The notes: generated from the sequence alone by a model not told the origin. Positions 24,981 through 36,562 are shown, counted from the stretch's first letter. The stretch: DNA of 64,000 nt from Comamonadaceae bacterium (GCA_027484575.1 JAIXSQ010000012.1:62001-126000); one strand, 5' to 3'. A program made the numbers and translations.

Positions 24981-25517
24981 ATGAAGTCCCCGACCTTCCT
25001 CGCGCTCGCGCTGTTGCTGGCTGCCTCGGCCGCCAGCGCGCAGGGCACGCGCATCTGGCGCTGCGGCAACACGTACACCAACAATCAGTCCGAGGCCCAG
25101 GCCCAGGGCTGCAAGCCGGTCGAGGGCGGGAACGTCACCATCGTCGAGGGCACCCGCATCGCCAACAACGCCCCGGTGCGCGTGGCCGCCGCCGCCGGCG
25201 CGGTGTCCGCAGGCGCCGCGCCCGCGATGCGCGAGGCCCAGCGGGTCGACTCCGCCGAGCAGCGTGCGCGCGACTCCGACGCCCGCCAGATCCTGGAGAC
25301 CGAGCTGCGCAAGGCCGAGGTCCGCAAGGCCGAGCTGCTCAAGGAATACAACAACGGCGAGCCCGAGAAGCTGGGCCCCGAGACCCGCAACCACCAGAAG
25401 TACCTCGACCGCGTGTCCGACCTCAAGTCCAGCTTGGGTCGCGTCGACAACGACATCGCCGGCATCCAGCGCGAGCTGCAGCGACTCGGCGGCGCCCAGC
25501 CGGCGGCCTCGCGGTGA
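24981..25517 (+). CDS. Periplasmic DUF4124-like coiled protein between glnA and ntrB
   Basis: 178 aa; ATG 24981 is preceded by AAGGAG. A Sec signal (FLALALLLAASAASAQ) is followed by a short Cys-pair domain (IWRCGNTYTNN...GC), as in DUF4124, then a charged coiled-coil (ILETELRKAEVRKAELLKEY and a second helix near VDNDIAGIQRELQRL). The stop overlaps the ntrB GTG (GTGA). Genes of this type occur between glnA and ntrB in Burkholderiales, but the role is unknown. Confidence 0.75.
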   Translation: MKSPTFLALALLLAASAASAQGTRIWRCGNTYTNNQSEAQAQGCKPVEGGNVTIVEGTRIANNAPVRVAAAAGAVSAGAAPAMREAQRVDSAEQRARDSDARQILETELRKAEVRKAELLKEYNNGEPEKLGPETRNHQKYLDRVSDLKSSLGRVDNDIAGIQRELQRLGGAQPAASR

Positions 25518-26608
25518 GCCCGCGTCCCACGCCGGCGCCCCCTTCGTCCCCGCTGCACGACCGCCTGCAGGCGCTCGACCTGCTGGCCACGCTGACGGCC
25601 GTCGTCGCGCCGGACGGCCGCATCCTGTTCGCCAATTCCGCGCTCGAGGATGCGCTGGCGCTGTCGCGCCGCAGCATCGAGGGCATGCAGCTGCCGTCGC
25701 TGTTCGCCGAGCCCGCGCAGCTGGTCGAGGCGCTCGCCGGCGCCGGCAGCAACGCCTACGCCGCGCTGCGCTACGACGGGCTGCTGCTGCGCCCCGCCGG
25801 CGGCGAGCCGCTGCCCGTGCACGTGGTGGTGGCGCAGACCGACCGCTACGGCGAGGTCGTCGTCGAGCTGCTGCCCATCGAGCAGCAGGCCCGGCAGGAG
25901 CGCGAGGAGCGCCTGGTCGACCAGGCCCAGGCCAACAAGGAGCTGATCCGCAACCTGGCGCACGAGATCAAGAACCCGCTGGGCGGCATCCGCGGCGCGG
26001 CCCAGCTGCTCGAGCTGGAGATCGACAGCCGCGAGCTGAAGGAATACACGCGCGTCATCATCCACGAGGCCGACCGGCTGCAGACCCTGGTCGACCGCCT
26101 GCTGGCGCCGCACCGCCGGCCGCACGTGGTGGGCGACGTGAACATCCACGAGGTCTGCGAACGGGTGCGCTCGCTGATCCTGGCCGAGTTCCCGCGCGGG
26201 CTGAAGGTGGTGCGCGAGTACGACATCTCGCTGCCCGAGTTCCGCGGCGACCGCGAGCAGTTGATCCAGACGGTGCTCAACATCGCGCACAACGCCTGCC
26301 AGGCGCTGTCCGAGCGCATCGCGGCCGGCGACGCGCAGATCACGCTGCGCACCCGCGTCGCGCGCCAGGTCACCATCGTCAAGCAGCGCTGGCGTCTGGC
26401 ACTGGAATTGCATGTCATCGACAACGGGCCCGGCGTGCCCGCAGCGATCAAGGACCGCATCTTCTACCCCCTGGTGTCGGGGCGCGAGGGCGGTTCGGGG
26501 CTGGGGCTGACCCTGGCCCAGACCTTCGTGCAGCAGCACGAGGGCCTGATCGAGTGCGACAGCGTGCCGGGAAGGACGGATTTCAAGATCCTGATCCCGC
26601 TGCCCTGA
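25514..26608 (+). CDS. ntrB: Nitrogen regulation sensor kinase NtrB (GlnL)
   Basis: 364 aa cytoplasmic histidine kinase/phosphatase acting on NtrC, normally controlled by PII. A PAS domain (LFANSALEDALALSRRSIEG) is at the N-terminus. The phosphorylated His lies in LAHEIKNPLGGIRGAAQLLE near residue 155. ATP-binding boxes are N (HNACQAL), G1 (DNGPGVP) and G2 (GGSGLGLTLAQTFV). The GTG start overlaps the upstream stop. It is followed 36 bases later by ntrC. Confidence 0.95.
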   Translation: MSPRPTPAPPSSPLHDRLQALDLLATLTAVVAPDGRILFANSALEDALALSRRSIEGMQLPSLFAEPAQLVEALAGAGSNAYAALRYDGLLLRPAGGEPLPVHVVVAQTDRYGEVVVELLPIEQQARQEREERLVDQAQANKELIRNLAHEIKNPLGGIRGAAQLLELEIDSRELKEYTRVIIHEADRLQTLVDRLLAPHRRPHVVGDVNIHEVCERVRSLILAEFPRGLKVVREYDISLPEFRGDREQLIQTVLNIAHNACQALSERIAAGDAQITLRTRVARQVTIVKQRWRLALELHVIDNGPGVPAAIKDRIFYPLVSGREGGSGLGLTLAQTFVQQHEGLIECDSVPGRTDFKILIPLP

Positions 26609-26643
26609 GCGTTGTTGGACTGACCTGAAGCGAGCGTGTGCCC

Positions 26644-28125
<1,482 letters not shown>

Positions 28126-28152
28126 GGCGCAACGGCCCGCGCTGTCGCGACT

Positions 28153-28233
28153 GTCATCCCGGCGAAGGCCGGGATCCAGCGACTTGGCGGCGTTCGTCGA
28201 ACGTCACTGGGCCCCGGCCTGCGCCGGGGCGAC
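28153..28233. repeat. Pair of REP-like palindromic units
   Basis: Two related hairpins lie between convergent ntrC and xthA: CCCGGCGAAGGCCGGG at 28158-28173 and CCCCGGCCTGCGCCGGGG at 28212-28229. Both are flanked by TCATC/TCACTGG-like and GATCCA/GACG sequences typical of the REP family seen between genes in many Burkholderiales. They may act as bidirectional terminators. Confidence 0.65.
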
Positions 28234-28239
28234 GGCGCC

Positions 28240-29019
28240 TCAGCCCAGCTCCACCACCACCGGCGCGTGGTCGCTGGGCTGCTTCCACTTGCGCGGCGCG
28301 CGGTCGATCGCGCAGGCGCGCACCTGCGGGCGCAGCGCCTCGCTCACCAGCACGTGGTCGATGCGCAGGCCGCGGTTCTTCTGGAATCCCAGCATCCGGT
28401 AGTCCCACCAGCTGAAGCTGCGCTCGGGCTGCTCGAACAGGCGGTAGGCATCGGTGAGCCCCAGCGCCAGCAGCTCGCGGAAGGCCGCGCGTTCCTCGCT
28501 GGTGTGGTGGATGGTCTCGCGCAGACCCTCGGGGTCGTACGAGTCACGGTCCTCGGGGGCGATGTTGAAGTCGCCCAGCAGCACCAGCCGCGGGTGCCGC
28601 TGCAGCTCGCCGGCCAGGTGGGCGCGCAGGCCCGCCAGCCAGGCCATCTTGTAGGCGAACTTGTCGCTGCCCGGCGCCTGGCCGTTGACGAAGTAGCCGT
28701 TGACCACGCGCAGCTCGCCCAGCGGGCCGTCGACGCTGGCGCACACCAGCCGCGCCTGCTCGTCGGCGTAGCCCGCCACGTTGCGGTGCACGTCGCGCAG
28801 CTCCGTGCGCGAGAGGATGGCCACGCCGTTGTACGTCTTCTGCCCGAACACGGCGCAGTGCGCATAGCCGGCGGCCTGCAGCTCCATCAGCGGGAACTTG
28901 TCGTCGGTGAGCTTGAGCTCCTGCAGGCAGAGCACGTCCACCGGGTTGGCGGCCAGCCAGTCCAGCACGTGCTGCAGGCGGGCGGTGAGCGAGTTGACGT
29001 TCCAGGTGGCGAGTTTCAC
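28240..29019 (-). CDS. xthA: Exodeoxyribonuclease III
   Basis: 259 aa AP endonuclease/3'-5' exonuclease of base excision repair. Start is GTG, giving the family N-terminus KLATWNVNSL. Catalytic motifs: LQELKLTDD (metal Glu), GDFNIAPED, RIDHVLVS and the final SDHAPVVVEL. The 3' end faces ntrC across a REP-like pair. It is 70 bases after the tetronate operon and could be its last gene or separate. Confidence 0.95.
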   Translation of the reverse strand: MKLATWNVNSLTARLQHVLDWLAANPVDVLCLQELKLTDDKFPLMELQAAGYAHCAVFGQKTYNGVAILSRTELRDVHRNVAGYADEQARLVCASVDGPLGELRVVNGYFVNGQAPGSDKFAYKMAWLAGLRAHLAGELQRHPRLVLLGDFNIAPEDRDSYDPEGLRETIHHTSEERAAFRELLALGLTDAYRLFEQPERSFSWWDYRMLGFQKNRGLRIDHVLVSEALRPQVRACAIDRAPRKWKQPSDHAPVVVELG

Positions 29020-29089
29020 GGCGGTCCTGCGGCGGGTGGCGGTCGGTGCGAGCCCGCGATGCTACAGCGCGGCCACCGTGGGTCGGCCG

Positions 29090-29755
29090 CTACCAGGCCG
29101 CGCCGAAGGCGGTGCGCAACGCCTCGAGCTGGGCCGCATCCAGCGGCGCGGGCCGCGGCTGCGTCATCAGCCACAACCGGGCCGTCTCCTCGAGCTCCTC
29201 GAGCGTGGCCATCGCGGCCGCCGGGCTCTCGTGCCACACGTTGGGGCCCAGCCGGTCCAGCATCACGGCGCGCAGCGGCGTGCCGCGCGCGCGCCGCTCG
29301 GCGATCGCCTGCGCCACCAGGTCGCCGACGGCGGGGTCGCCGGGCCGGTGGTAGGGAATCAGCGGCACGTGGCCGACCTTCATCACGTAGTACGGCGTGA
29401 TGGGCGGCAGGATGTCCTCGGGCCGCCAGACGCCCGCCAGCGTGAGCGCCACCAGGTGCGTCGAATGCGTGTGGATCACGCACTGCGCCGACGGCTCGGC
29501 CGCGTAGATGCGCCGGTGCAGCGCCAGCGTCTTGCTCGCGCGGTCGCCCGACAGCTGCACGCCCTGCGCGTCCACCTTGGCCAGCCGTTCGGGCACCAGC
29601 GTGCCCAGGCTGGCATCGGTGGGCGTGATCAGGAAGCCGTCGGGCAGGCGCACGCTGATGTTGCCCGCCGTCGCATGCACGTAGCCGCGCGCGTGGAGGC
29701 TGGCGCCCACGCGGCAGACCTCCTGCCGCAGCGCCGCTTCGTCGCCGGTGCTCAC
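29090..29755 (-). CDS. otnC: Class II aldolase, 3-oxo-tetronate 4-phosphate decarboxylase (OtnC-like)
   Basis: 221 aa. Class II aldolase/adducin fold with N-terminal [20 protein letters not shown] and the metal-binding His pair in VIHTHSTH, plus [14 protein letters not shown]. In tetronate catabolism OtnC decarboxylates the phosphorylated 3-oxo acid to dihydroxyacetone phosphate. Its GTG start overlaps the isomerase stop (GTGA), and kinase and dehydrogenase genes stand upstream, so the pathway assignment is strong. Family members could otherwise be sugar aldolases. Confidence 0.88.
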   Translation of the reverse strand: MSTGDEAALRQEVCRVGASLHARGYVHATAGNISVRLPDGFLITPTDASLGTLVPERLAKVDAQGVQLSGDRASKTLALHRRIYAAEPSAQCVIHTHSTHLVALTLAGVWRPEDILPPITPYYVMKVGHVPLIPYHRPGDPAVGDLVAQAIAERRARGTPLRAVMLDRLGPNVWHESPAAAMATLEELEETARLWLMTQPRPAPLDAAQLEALRTAFGAAW

Positions 29756-30573
29756 GCGGCGGTCCCGGTGGCGGCGCGCAGCCAGCCCAGGCCGGCGCTC
29801 GTGCCCTCCGGCACCGCGCCGCGCGCGGGCCGGTACTCGCAGCCCACCCAGCCGTCCCAGCCGCAGGTGGCGGCGACCTCGTCGATCACGCGGAACAGGT
29901 AGGGATGGTGCAGTTCGCCCACGTCCGGCTCGTGGCGCTCGGGCACGCCGGCGACCTGGAAGTGGCCCACCCGCCCGGTGGGCAGGTACTGGCGGATCTT
30001 CATCGCCACGTCGCCCTCGACGATCTGGCAGTGGTACAGGTCCATCTGCACCTTCACGTTGGGCGCGCCGATCTCGGCCACCAGCGCATGCGCGTCGTCC
30101 TGGCGGTTTAGGAAGAAGCCCGGGATGTCGCGGGTGTTGATCGGCTCGAGCAGCAGGTCGACGCCGGCGTCGGCCGCCCGGGCCGCCGCCCAGCGCAGGT
30201 TGGCCACGTAGGTCGGCCGCAGCGCCTGCCGGCTCGCGCCGGCCGGCACCAGGCCGGCCATGACGTGCACGCGCGGGCAGCCCAGGGCGGCGGCGTACTG
30301 CAGCGCCTTGTCGATGCCCTGGCGGAACGCGTCCTCGCGGCCCGGCAGGCAGGCCAGCCCGCGTTCGCCCGCGGCCCAGTCGCCCGGCGGCGCGTTGAAC
30401 AGCACCTGCTGCAGGCCGTGGTCGCGCAGGCGCGCCACCAGTTCCTGCGGCGCGTGCTCGTAGGGGAAGAGGTACTCCACGCCCGTGAAGCCGTCGCGGG
30501 CGGCGGCGGCGAAGCGGTCGAGGAAGGCGTGCTCGGGATAGAGCATCGACAGGTTGGCGGCGAAGCGGGGCAT
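29752..30573 (-). CDS. otnI: 2-oxo-tetronate isomerase (OtnI-like, hydroxypyruvate isomerase family)
   Basis: 273 aa TIM-barrel of the Hyi family: start [67 protein letters not shown] with the metal Glu, [12 protein letters not shown] and GCEYRPA. In the D-erythronate/L-threonate route it interconverts 2-oxo- and 3-oxo-tetronate (phosphate-free stage). It lies between the kinase (19 bases) and decarboxylase genes. Gene-level neighbours distinguish it from a plain hydroxypyruvate isomerase of glyoxylate metabolism. Confidence 0.88.
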   Translation of the reverse strand: MPRFAANLSMLYPEHAFLDRFAAAARDGFTGVEYLFPYEHAPQELVARLRDHGLQQVLFNAPPGDWAAGERGLACLPGREDAFRQGIDKALQYAAALGCPRVHVMAGLVPAGASRQALRPTYVANLRWAAARAADAGVDLLLEPINTRDIPGFFLNRQDDAHALVAEIGAPNVKVQMDLYHCQIVEGDVAMKIRQYLPTGRVGHFQVAGVPERHEPDVGELHHPYLFRVIDEVAATCGWDGWVGCEYRPARGAVPEGTSAGLGWLRAATGTAA

Positions 30574-30592
30574 GGTGTGCAGGGCAGGGAGG

Positions 30593-31867
30593 TCAGGCCG
30601 CCAGGACGTCGAAGGCCTTGCGGAAGAAATCGTCGGTGCCGAAGTTGCCCGACTTGAGGGTCAGGTGCAGGCCGCCGTGCGGTGCGGCGGGCGACGCCGC
30701 ATGGCACCAGGGCACGCCCGGGTCGATCTGCGCGCCGATCTGCAGCTGCGTGATGCCCAGGGCCTGCACGCAGGCACCCGAGGTCTCGCCGCCGGCGACC
30801 ACCAGCTGGCGCACGCCGCGCTCGACCAGGCCGCGCGCGATGCCCGCGAGCGTGCGCTCGACCAGCGCACCGGCCGCGTCGATCCCCAGGGCGCCCTGCA
30901 CCGACTTCACCGCGCCCGGCTCGGCCGTCGAGTACACCAGCACCGGCCCGCCCGCCAGCCGCGGCTGCACCCAGGCCAGCGCCTCGGCGGCCACATCGGC
31001 GCCCTGCGCCATGCGCAGCGGATCCAGCGCCAGGGCGGCGCCACCGGCGGCGACGAAGTCGGCGACCTGCCGGTTGGTCGCCTGTGAGCAGCTGCCCGAG
31101 ACGATCGCGCGCTGGCCGGCGGCTGGCGGCAGTGCCGCTGCGCGGGGCGAGGGGGCCAGCCCGAAATTCGCCGGCAGGCCGATGGCCACGCCGGAGCCGG
31201 CGGTCACCAGCGGCAGGTCGGCCAGCGCCGGGCCCAGGCGCAGCAGGTCGTCGTTGGACAGCGCGTCGACGATGGCCAGGCCCACGCCCTCGGCGCGCAG
31301 CTGCGCGATGCGCGCGCGGATCGCCGCCTCGCCCTGCGCCACCACGCGGTGGTCGAGCAGGCCCACCTTGCGCGTGCACTGCGCCTGCAGCACCCGCACG
31401 AGGTTGGGGTCGGTCATCGGCGTCAGCGGGTGGTGCTGCATGCCGCTCTCGTGCAGCAGCACGTCGCCCACGAACAGGTGGCCCTTGACCACCGTGCGCC
31501 CGTTGTCGGGGAAGGCCGGCGTGGCGATCGTGAAGTCGGTGCCCAGCGCCTCCATCAGCGCCTCGGCCACCGGGCCGATGTTGCCCCGTGGCGTGCTGTC
31601 GAAGGTCGAGCAGTACTTGAAGTAGACCTGCCGCGCGCCCTGGCCGCGCAGCCACTGCAGCGCCTGCAGCGACTGGGCGATCGCCTCGGCGGCCGGGATG
31701 GTGCGCGACTTCAGCGCCACCACCACGGCGTCGGCGTCGGTGTCCAGCGGACCGGCGGGCACGCCGATGGCCTGCACCACCCGCATGCCGGCGCGCACCA
31801 GGTTGTTGGCCAGGTCGGTGGCGCCGGTGAAGTCGTCGGCGATGCAGCCCAGCAGGATGCCGCTCAT
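30593..31867 (-). CDS. otnK: 3-oxo-tetronate kinase (OtnK-like, DUF1537 four-carbon acid sugar kinase)
   Basis: 424 aa. N-terminal domain starts with the signature [20 protein letters not shown], then [23 protein letters not shown]. The C-terminal nucleotide domain has [12 protein letters not shown] and [16 protein letters not shown] and ends [14 protein letters not shown]. These are the hallmarks of the DUF1537 kinases that phosphorylate four-carbon acid sugars. Start codon overlaps the dehydrogenase stop (ATGA). Confidence 0.92.
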   Translation of the reverse strand: MSGILLGCIADDFTGATDLANNLVRAGMRVVQAIGVPAGPLDTDADAVVVALKSRTIPAAEAIAQSLQALQWLRGQGARQVYFKYCSTFDSTPRGNIGPVAEALMEALGTDFTIATPAFPDNGRTVVKGHLFVGDVLLHESGMQHHPLTPMTDPNLVRVLQAQCTRKVGLLDHRVVAQGEAAIRARIAQLRAEGVGLAIVDALSNDDLLRLGPALADLPLVTAGSGVAIGLPANFGLAPSPRAAALPPAAGQRAIVSGSCSQATNRQVADFVAAGGAALALDPLRMAQGADVAAEALAWVQPRLAGGPVLVYSTAEPGAVKSVQGALGIDAAGALVERTLAGIARGLVERGVRQLVVAGGETSGACVQALGITQLQIGAQIDPGVPWCHAASPAAPHGGLHLTLKSGNFGTDDFFRKAFDVLAA

Positions 31868-32757
31868 GCGCCGGCCTTGGGCAGCTCGATGCCCGGGAAC
31901 AGCTTGATCACCGCGCTGTCGTCCTCGCGGCCGTGGCCGGCGGTCGAGGCATGCATGAACATCTGGTGCGCGGTCGACGACAGCGGCAGCGGGAACTTGC
32001 TGGCGCGCCCGACGTCGAGCACCAGGCCCAGGTCCTTGACGAAGATGTCCACCGCCGACAGCGGCGTGTAGTCGCCGGCCAGCACGTGGGCCATGCGGTT
32101 CTCGAACATCCAGCTGTTGCCGGCGCTGTGCGTGATCACCTCGTACAGCGCCTTGGGATCCACCCCCTCGCGCAGCCCCAGCGCCATGGCCTCGGCCGCG
32201 GCCGCGATGTGCACGCCGGCCAGCAGCTGGTTGATGATCTTGACCTTGCTGCCCGCGCCGGCCTGGTCGCCCAGGCGGTAGACGCGGCCGGCCATGGCGT
32301 CGAGCACCGGGCCCAGCGCCTCGTACGCCGCGGGCCGGCCGGCGGTCATCATCGTGATCTGGCCCGCGGCCGCCTTGGCCGCGCCGCCGGAGATCGGGGC
32401 GTCCAGGTACAGCAGGCCCAGGTCCGCCAGGCGCTGCTCCAGCGCGACCGACCAGTTCGGGTCCACGGTGGAGCACATGACGAACACGCTGCCCGGCCGC
32501 AGGGCCGCGGCGCAGCCGCCCTCGCCGAACAGCACGGCCTCGGTCTGGGCGGCGTTGACCACCACCGAGACCACCACGTCGCAGTGCGCCGCCACCTCGG
32601 CCGGCGAGGCGCAGGCCACGCCGCCCTCGCGCGCGAAGGCCTGCGCCACGCCGGGCCGCACGTCGCACACGTGCACGGTGTAGCCGCCGCGGCGCAGCGA
32701 CGCCGCCATGCCCGCGCCCATCGCGCCCAGGCCGACCAATCCCACGTTCCTCGTCAT
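31864..32757 (-). CDS. ltnD: L-threonate dehydrogenase-like 3-hydroxyacid dehydrogenase (LtnD/GarR family)
   Basis: 297 aa. Rossmann start VGLVGLGAMGAGMAASL, substrate-binding DAPISGGAAKAAAGQIT, and the catalytic Lys region GAGSKVKIINQLLAG. ATG 32757 follows AGGAGGCAGGC, so it is preferred over an upstream ATG (32772). As first gene of the set it would oxidise L-threonate or D-erythronate to the 2-oxo acid, feeding OtnI, OtnK and OtnC. Other beta-hydroxyacid substrates remain possible. Confidence 0.88.
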   Translation of the reverse strand: MTRNVGLVGLGAMGAGMAASLRRGGYTVHVCDVRPGVAQAFAREGGVACASPAEVAAHCDVVVSVVVNAAQTEAVLFGEGGCAAALRPGSVFVMCSTVDPNWSVALEQRLADLGLLYLDAPISGGAAKAAAGQITMMTAGRPAAYEALGPVLDAMAGRVYRLGDQAGAGSKVKIINQLLAGVHIAAAAEAMALGLREGVDPKALYEVITHSAGNSWMFENRMAHVLAGDYTPLSAVDIFVKDLGLVLDVGRASKFPLPLSSTAHQMFMHASTAGHGREDDSAVIKLFPGIELPKAGA

Positions 32758-32781
32758 GCCTGCCTCCTGCATTCCGCCGCG

Positions 32782-33396
32782 TCAGACATGCAGGAAGGCC
32801 GCGGCGCCGATCGCCACGCCCAGCACGCCCACGCCCGCCATGCCCCATTCCAGCCAGCGCTTCTTCGTCAGCAGCGCGATGGCGGCCAGGGCGATCGACA
32901 CCTGCAGCGCGGTCGTGGCCTGGGCCCAGCGGTGGTGGACGTGCAGTGCCGCATCGCTGCGCGCATTCCAGTCGTCGCTCTCCTGTTCCATCGCGCGCGC
33001 TTCGGCCTCGATCTCCTTCTTTTCCTTCTCGTAGCGATCGACCTTGCCCTGGTACCTGTCCTTGTCGGCCTGCGCGGGCGCCAGGTCGCGCGACATCTCG
33101 GCCAGCGACTGCTTCGTGCTCTTGGCCTGGAAGTAGTTCCACTGGTTCGAGGCCCGGGTCTTGGCGATGGCGGCGTTGTTCTTGAACAGCATCGCGTCGG
33201 CCTGCGTGGCGCCGCCCATGTACGAGAACATGGCGCCCACCGTGCTGATCACGGCGGTGAACATCGCCACCTGGCTGGTCAGGCTGCCGCCGGCGATGCC
33301 GTGGTGCGCCTCGCCGTGCCCGGCGGCGGCATGCTCGCGCGCGTGCTCGAGCTCGTGGTCGTGCGGTCCGTGCACGTGGAATCCTGCTCCCGACAT
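32782..33396 (-). CDS. DUF4337-type membrane protein
   Basis: 204 aa. A His-rich N-terminus (HVHGPHDHELEHAREHAAAG) precedes a membrane helix (SQVAMFTAVISTVGAMFSYM) and a long charged coiled-coil (about residues 90-145). The C-terminus has two membrane helices (ATTALQVSIALAAIALLT, GMAGVGVLGVAIGAAAFL). This matches DUF4337. The His cluster might bind metal. Located between folA (32 bases) and ltnD (24 bases), in the same direction. Function unknown. Confidence 0.8.
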   Translation of the reverse strand: MSGAGFHVHGPHDHELEHAREHAAAGHGEAHHGIAGGSLTSQVAMFTAVISTVGAMFSYMGGATQADAMLFKNNAAIAKTRASNQWNYFQAKSTKQSLAEMSRDLAPAQADKDRYQGKVDRYEKEKKEIEAEARAMEQESDDWNARSDAALHVHHRWAQATTALQVSIALAAIALLTKKRWLEWGMAGVGVLGVAIGAAAFLHV

Positions 33397-33428
33397 GGCG
33401 GGTCCTCCTCTGCGTGGGTGGGGGTGGG

Positions 33429-33914
33429 TCAGTCCTGCTGCAGCCGCACGAAGCTCAGCGCGGTGCCGTCGGCGGCCACGTGCCGCTCGCGGGCCACCTC
33501 GCGCCAGCCGGCGCCGAGCACCGGCGCATAGGCGTCGCCGTCGACCTCGCGCTCGATGTGCGTCACCTCGGCCACCTGCGCGGCCGGCGCGGCCAGCGCA
33601 TACAGCTGCGCACCGCCGATCACCCAGGTGGTGTCGGCGCCGGCGCACAGCGCCAGCGCCTCGTCGAGCGAGCCGGCGCGCTCGGCGCCCCCGGCCTGCC
33701 ACTGCGGCTGGCGCGTGACGACGATGTTGCGGCGGCCCGGCAGCGGCCGGAAGCGCGGGGGCAGCGAGTCCCAGGTCCTGCGGCCCATGATGACGGGCGC
33801 GCCCAGCGTCACCTGCTTGAAGTGCGCCAGGTCCTCGGGCAGGTGCCAGGGCAGCTTGCCGTCGCGGCCGATCACGCCGTTGGCCGCCTGGGCCCAGATC
33901 AGGCCGAGGCGCAT
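33429..33914 (-). CDS. folA: Dihydrofolate reductase
   Basis: 161 aa, normal length. It reduces dihydrofolate with NADPH. Conserved elements: [28 protein letters not shown] with the active-site Asp in [16 protein letters not shown], the NADPH site NIVVTRQ, and WVIGGAQLY. The ATG shares a base with the thyA stop; thyA-folA is the usual order, linking dTMP synthesis with folate recycling. Confidence 0.96.
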   Translation of the reverse strand: MRLGLIWAQAANGVIGRDGKLPWHLPEDLAHFKQVTLGAPVIMGRRTWDSLPPRFRPLPGRRNIVVTRQPQWQAGGAERAGSLDEALALCAGADTTWVIGGAQLYALAAPAAQVAEVTHIEREVDGDAYAPVLGAGWREVARERHVAADGTALSFVRLQQD

Positions 33915-34720
33915 CAGACGGCCACCGGCGCCTTGATCGCCGGGTGGCACTGGTAGTCCTGCACCTCGAAGTCCTCGAACCGGTAGTCGAAGATCGAATC
34001 GGGCCGGCGCTTGATGTGCAGCGTGGGGTAGGGATAGGGCTGGCGCGCCAGCTGTTCCTCGACCTGCGCGTGGTGGTTGTTGTAGATGTGGCAGTCGCCG
34101 CCGGTCCAGACGAAGTCGCCCACGCCCAGGTCGCACTGCTGCGCGATCATGTGCGTCAGCAGCGCGTAGCTGGCGATGTTGAACGGCACGCCCAGGAAGA
34201 TGTCGGCGCTGCGCTGGTACAGCTGGCACGACAGCCTGCCGTCCGCCACGTAGAACTGGAAGAAGGCATGGCAGGGCGCCAGCGCCATCTTCGGCAACTC
34301 GGCGACGTTCCAGGCGCTGACGATGATGCGGCGCGAGTCCGGGTTGCTGCGGATCGTCCGGACCGCCTCGGCGATCTGGTCGATGTGGCCGCCGTCCGGC
34401 GTCGGCCAGCTGCGCCACTGCACCCCGTAGATCGGGCCCAGGTCGCCGTCCTCGCGCGCCCACTCGTCCCAGATCGTCACGCCGCGCTCGCGCAGCTTGT
34501 TGTTGTCCGACGAGCCCTCGAGGAACCACAGCAGCTCGTGGATGATGGACTTGAGGTGCACCTTCTTGGTGGTCACCAGCGGGAAGCCCTCGTTCAGGTC
34601 GAAGCGCATCTGGTGGCCGAACACGCTGCGCGTGCCGGTGCCGGTGCGGTCCTGCTTGGGCGTGCCATGCGTGTACACATGGCGCATGAAGTCTTCGTAC
34701 TGGGAGCGGACGGGGCGCAT
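33914..34720 (-). CDS. thyA: Thymidylate synthase
   Basis: 268 aa. It methylates dUMP to dTMP using methylene-THF. Seen: [35 protein letters not shown], the catalytic Cys in [31 protein letters not shown], and the C-terminal KAPVAV. Translationally joined to folA and 8 bases after an FAD-linked oxidase gene. Confidence 0.97.
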   Translation of the reverse strand: MRPVRSQYEDFMRHVYTHGTPKQDRTGTGTRSVFGHQMRFDLNEGFPLVTTKKVHLKSIIHELLWFLEGSSDNNKLRERGVTIWDEWAREDGDLGPIYGVQWRSWPTPDGGHIDQIAEAVRTIRSNPDSRRIIVSAWNVAELPKMALAPCHAFFQFYVADGRLSCQLYQRSADIFLGVPFNIASYALLTHMIAQQCDLGVGDFVWTGGDCHIYNNHHAQVEEQLARQPYPYPTLHIKRRPDSIFDYRFEDFEVQDYQCHPAIKAPVAV

Positions 34721-34728
34721 GGCCCGGA

Positions 34729-36141
34729 TTATCCCTGCACCACCCGCCCGGGATTCAGGATCCCCTGCGGGTCCAGCGCCCGCTTGACGGCCTGCATCAG
34801 GCCCAGGGCGACGGGCGACTTGTACTTGGGCAGGGTGGCCGCCTTGAGTTCGCCCACGCCGTGCTCGGCCGAGATGGAGCCGCCGTGGGCGTGCACCTGG
34901 TCGTAGACCAGCCGGTTCACCACGTCCTCGTGCCGGGCCAGGAAGGCCGGCGCCGCATCGCCTGCCGGCGCCTGCACGTTGTAGTGCAGGTTGCCGTCGC
35001 CCAGGTGGCCGAAGTTGACCAGCCGCACGCCGGGGATCTCGCGCTGCAGGATCGCGTCGGTGGTGGCGCAAAAGGCCGGGATGCGCGAGATCGGCACCGA
35101 GATGTCGTGCTTGACGTTCAGCCCTTCCTGCGCCTGCGCCAGCGGGATGCTCTCGCGCACGTGCCACAGGGCGCGCGCCTGGGCGATGTTCTCGGCCACG
35201 ACGGCATCGGTGGCGCAGCCATCCTCGAGCGCGGCCTCCAGCAGGGCCTCGAAGCCGGCGCGGGCATGGGCCTCGCTCTCGTGGTCGGAGGCCTCCAGCA
35301 GCACGCCCCACGGGCTCGCGTCGGCGAACGGCACGCGCAGCTGCGGCATGTGGCGCACCACCAGCGACAGCGCAAACTGCCCCATCACCTCGAAACCGGT
35401 CAGGCTCGAGGCCAGCCGCGCCTGCGCCAGCCCGAGCAGCCGCACGGCCGCCTCCATCGACGGCACGGCGGCCCAGGCGGTGAGCGTGGCCGCTGGGAGC
35501 GGGTACAGCTTGAGGGTGGCCGCCGTGATGATGCCCAGCGTGCCTTCGCTGCCGATGTACAGGTCGCGCAGGTCGTAGCCCGTGTTGTCCTTGCGCAGGC
35601 CGGCCAGTCCGTCCCAGACCTCGCCCTGCGCGGTCACCACCTCGAGCCCCAGGCACAGGTCGCGCGCATTGCCGTAGCGCAGCACCTGCGTGCCGCCGGC
35701 GTTGGTGGCCAGGTTGCCGCCGATGGTGCAGCTGCCTTCGGCCGCCAGGCTCAGGGGAAAGAGCAGGCCGGCGGCCTCGGCGGCGTCCTGCACAGACTGC
35801 AGCACGCAGCCGGCCTCGACGGTCATGGTGAGGTTCTCGCGGTCGATGCCGCGCACCGCCTGCATGCGCTGCAGCGACAGCAGCACCTGCGTGCCGCTGG
35901 CATCGGGGATGCCGCCGACCACCAGGCCGGTGTTGCCGCCCTGCGGCACCAGGGCCGCGCCGGCCGCCGCGCAGGCGCGCACGACCGCGGCCACCTCGGC
36001 GGTGCTGGACGGCCGCACCACGGCGCGGGCCTTGCCGCGCGCGCGCTTGCGCCAGTCCTGCTCCCAGGCGGTGAGGTCGCCCTCGGTGAGGACGTGGTCC
36101 GCGCCCACGCAGTCGCGGAGTTGGTCGATCAAATCGGTCAC
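34729..36141 (-). CDS. FAD-linked 2-hydroxyacid oxidase/dehydrogenase (GlcD/D2HGDH-like)
   Basis: 470 aa flavoprotein. The FAD-binding PCMH part shows [56 protein letters not shown] and [12 protein letters not shown]. The C-terminal part has [14 protein letters not shown] and [11 protein letters not shown], with metal-binding His, and ends [17 protein letters not shown] start (36141) overlaps the DUF2069 stop. Candidate substrates are D-lactate, glycolate or D-2-hydroxyglutarate; position next to thyA gives no hint. Confidence 0.9.
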   Translation of the reverse strand: MTDLIDQLRDCVGADHVLTEGDLTAWEQDWRKRARGKARAVVRPSSTAEVAAVVRACAAAGAALVPQGGNTGLVVGGIPDASGTQVLLSLQRMQAVRGIDRENLTMTVEAGCVLQSVQDAAEAAGLLFPLSLAAEGSCTIGGNLATNAGGTQVLRYGNARDLCLGLEVVTAQGEVWDGLAGLRKDNTGYDLRDLYIGSEGTLGIITAATLKLYPLPAATLTAWAAVPSMEAAVRLLGLAQARLASSLTGFEVMGQFALSLVVRHMPQLRVPFADASPWGVLLEASDHESEAHARAGFEALLEAALEDGCATDAVVAENIAQARALWHVRESIPLAQAQEGLNVKHDISVPISRIPAFCATTDAILQREIPGVRLVNFGHLGDGNLHYNVQAPAGDAAPAFLARHEDVVNRLVYDQVHAHGGSISAEHGVGELKAATLPKYKSPVALGLMQAVKRALDPQGILNPGRVVQG

Positions 36142-36539
36142 GTGGCGGAAGACGGTGTGGAGGGCTTGCGGCCCCAGCCCAGGCGGGTGCGCACGTGCAG
36201 GCCGCAGGCCGCGAACAGCAGCAGGCACAGCAGGATCTCGGCGGCGGCGAACCAGCGGCTCGCGCCGGCGTCGCTCCAGGCCCGCACCACGCCCTCGGTG
36301 AAGTAGAGCCAGACGACGAGCGACATCCAGCGGTAGGTGTACATCCGGTGGCGCAGCAGGCCGGACAGCGCGGCGCACAGCGGCACGACCTTCAGCAGGA
36401 TCCAGGCGGCGCTGGAGGGCGTGTGGGCGAACCACAGGTCCCACACCAGCAGCAGCACCAGCAGCGCGCACAGGCTGCCGACGGCCAGGGCCCGGATGGC
36501 GCGCAGGTCGGTGGAGGCGGGTCGGGCGGTGGGGTCCAT
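36138..36539 (-). CDS. DUF2069 inner-membrane protein
   Basis: About 133 aa with four hydrophobic segments ([69 protein letters not shown]) and the LKVVPL...YRW(M/A)S...YF.EG pattern of DUF2069. ATG 36539 gives a family-like length; ATG 36554 is also possible. It opens the co-directional run that continues to xthA and is divergent from yihY. Function unknown. Confidence 0.8.
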   Translation of the reverse strand: MDPTARPASTDLRAIRALAVGSLCALLVLLLVWDLWFAHTPSSAAWILLKVVPLCAALSGLLRHRMYTYRWMSLVVWLYFTEGVVRAWSDAGASRWFAAAEILLCLLLFAACGLHVRTRLGWGRKPSTPSSAT

Positions 36540-36562
36540 GGCCGCTGGCATCATAGCGGCCG

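Noticed and set aside
23013..25394. A 793-codon open frame on the - strand
   Set aside because: Covers glnA and its sigma-54 control region in antisense; product shows no family features.
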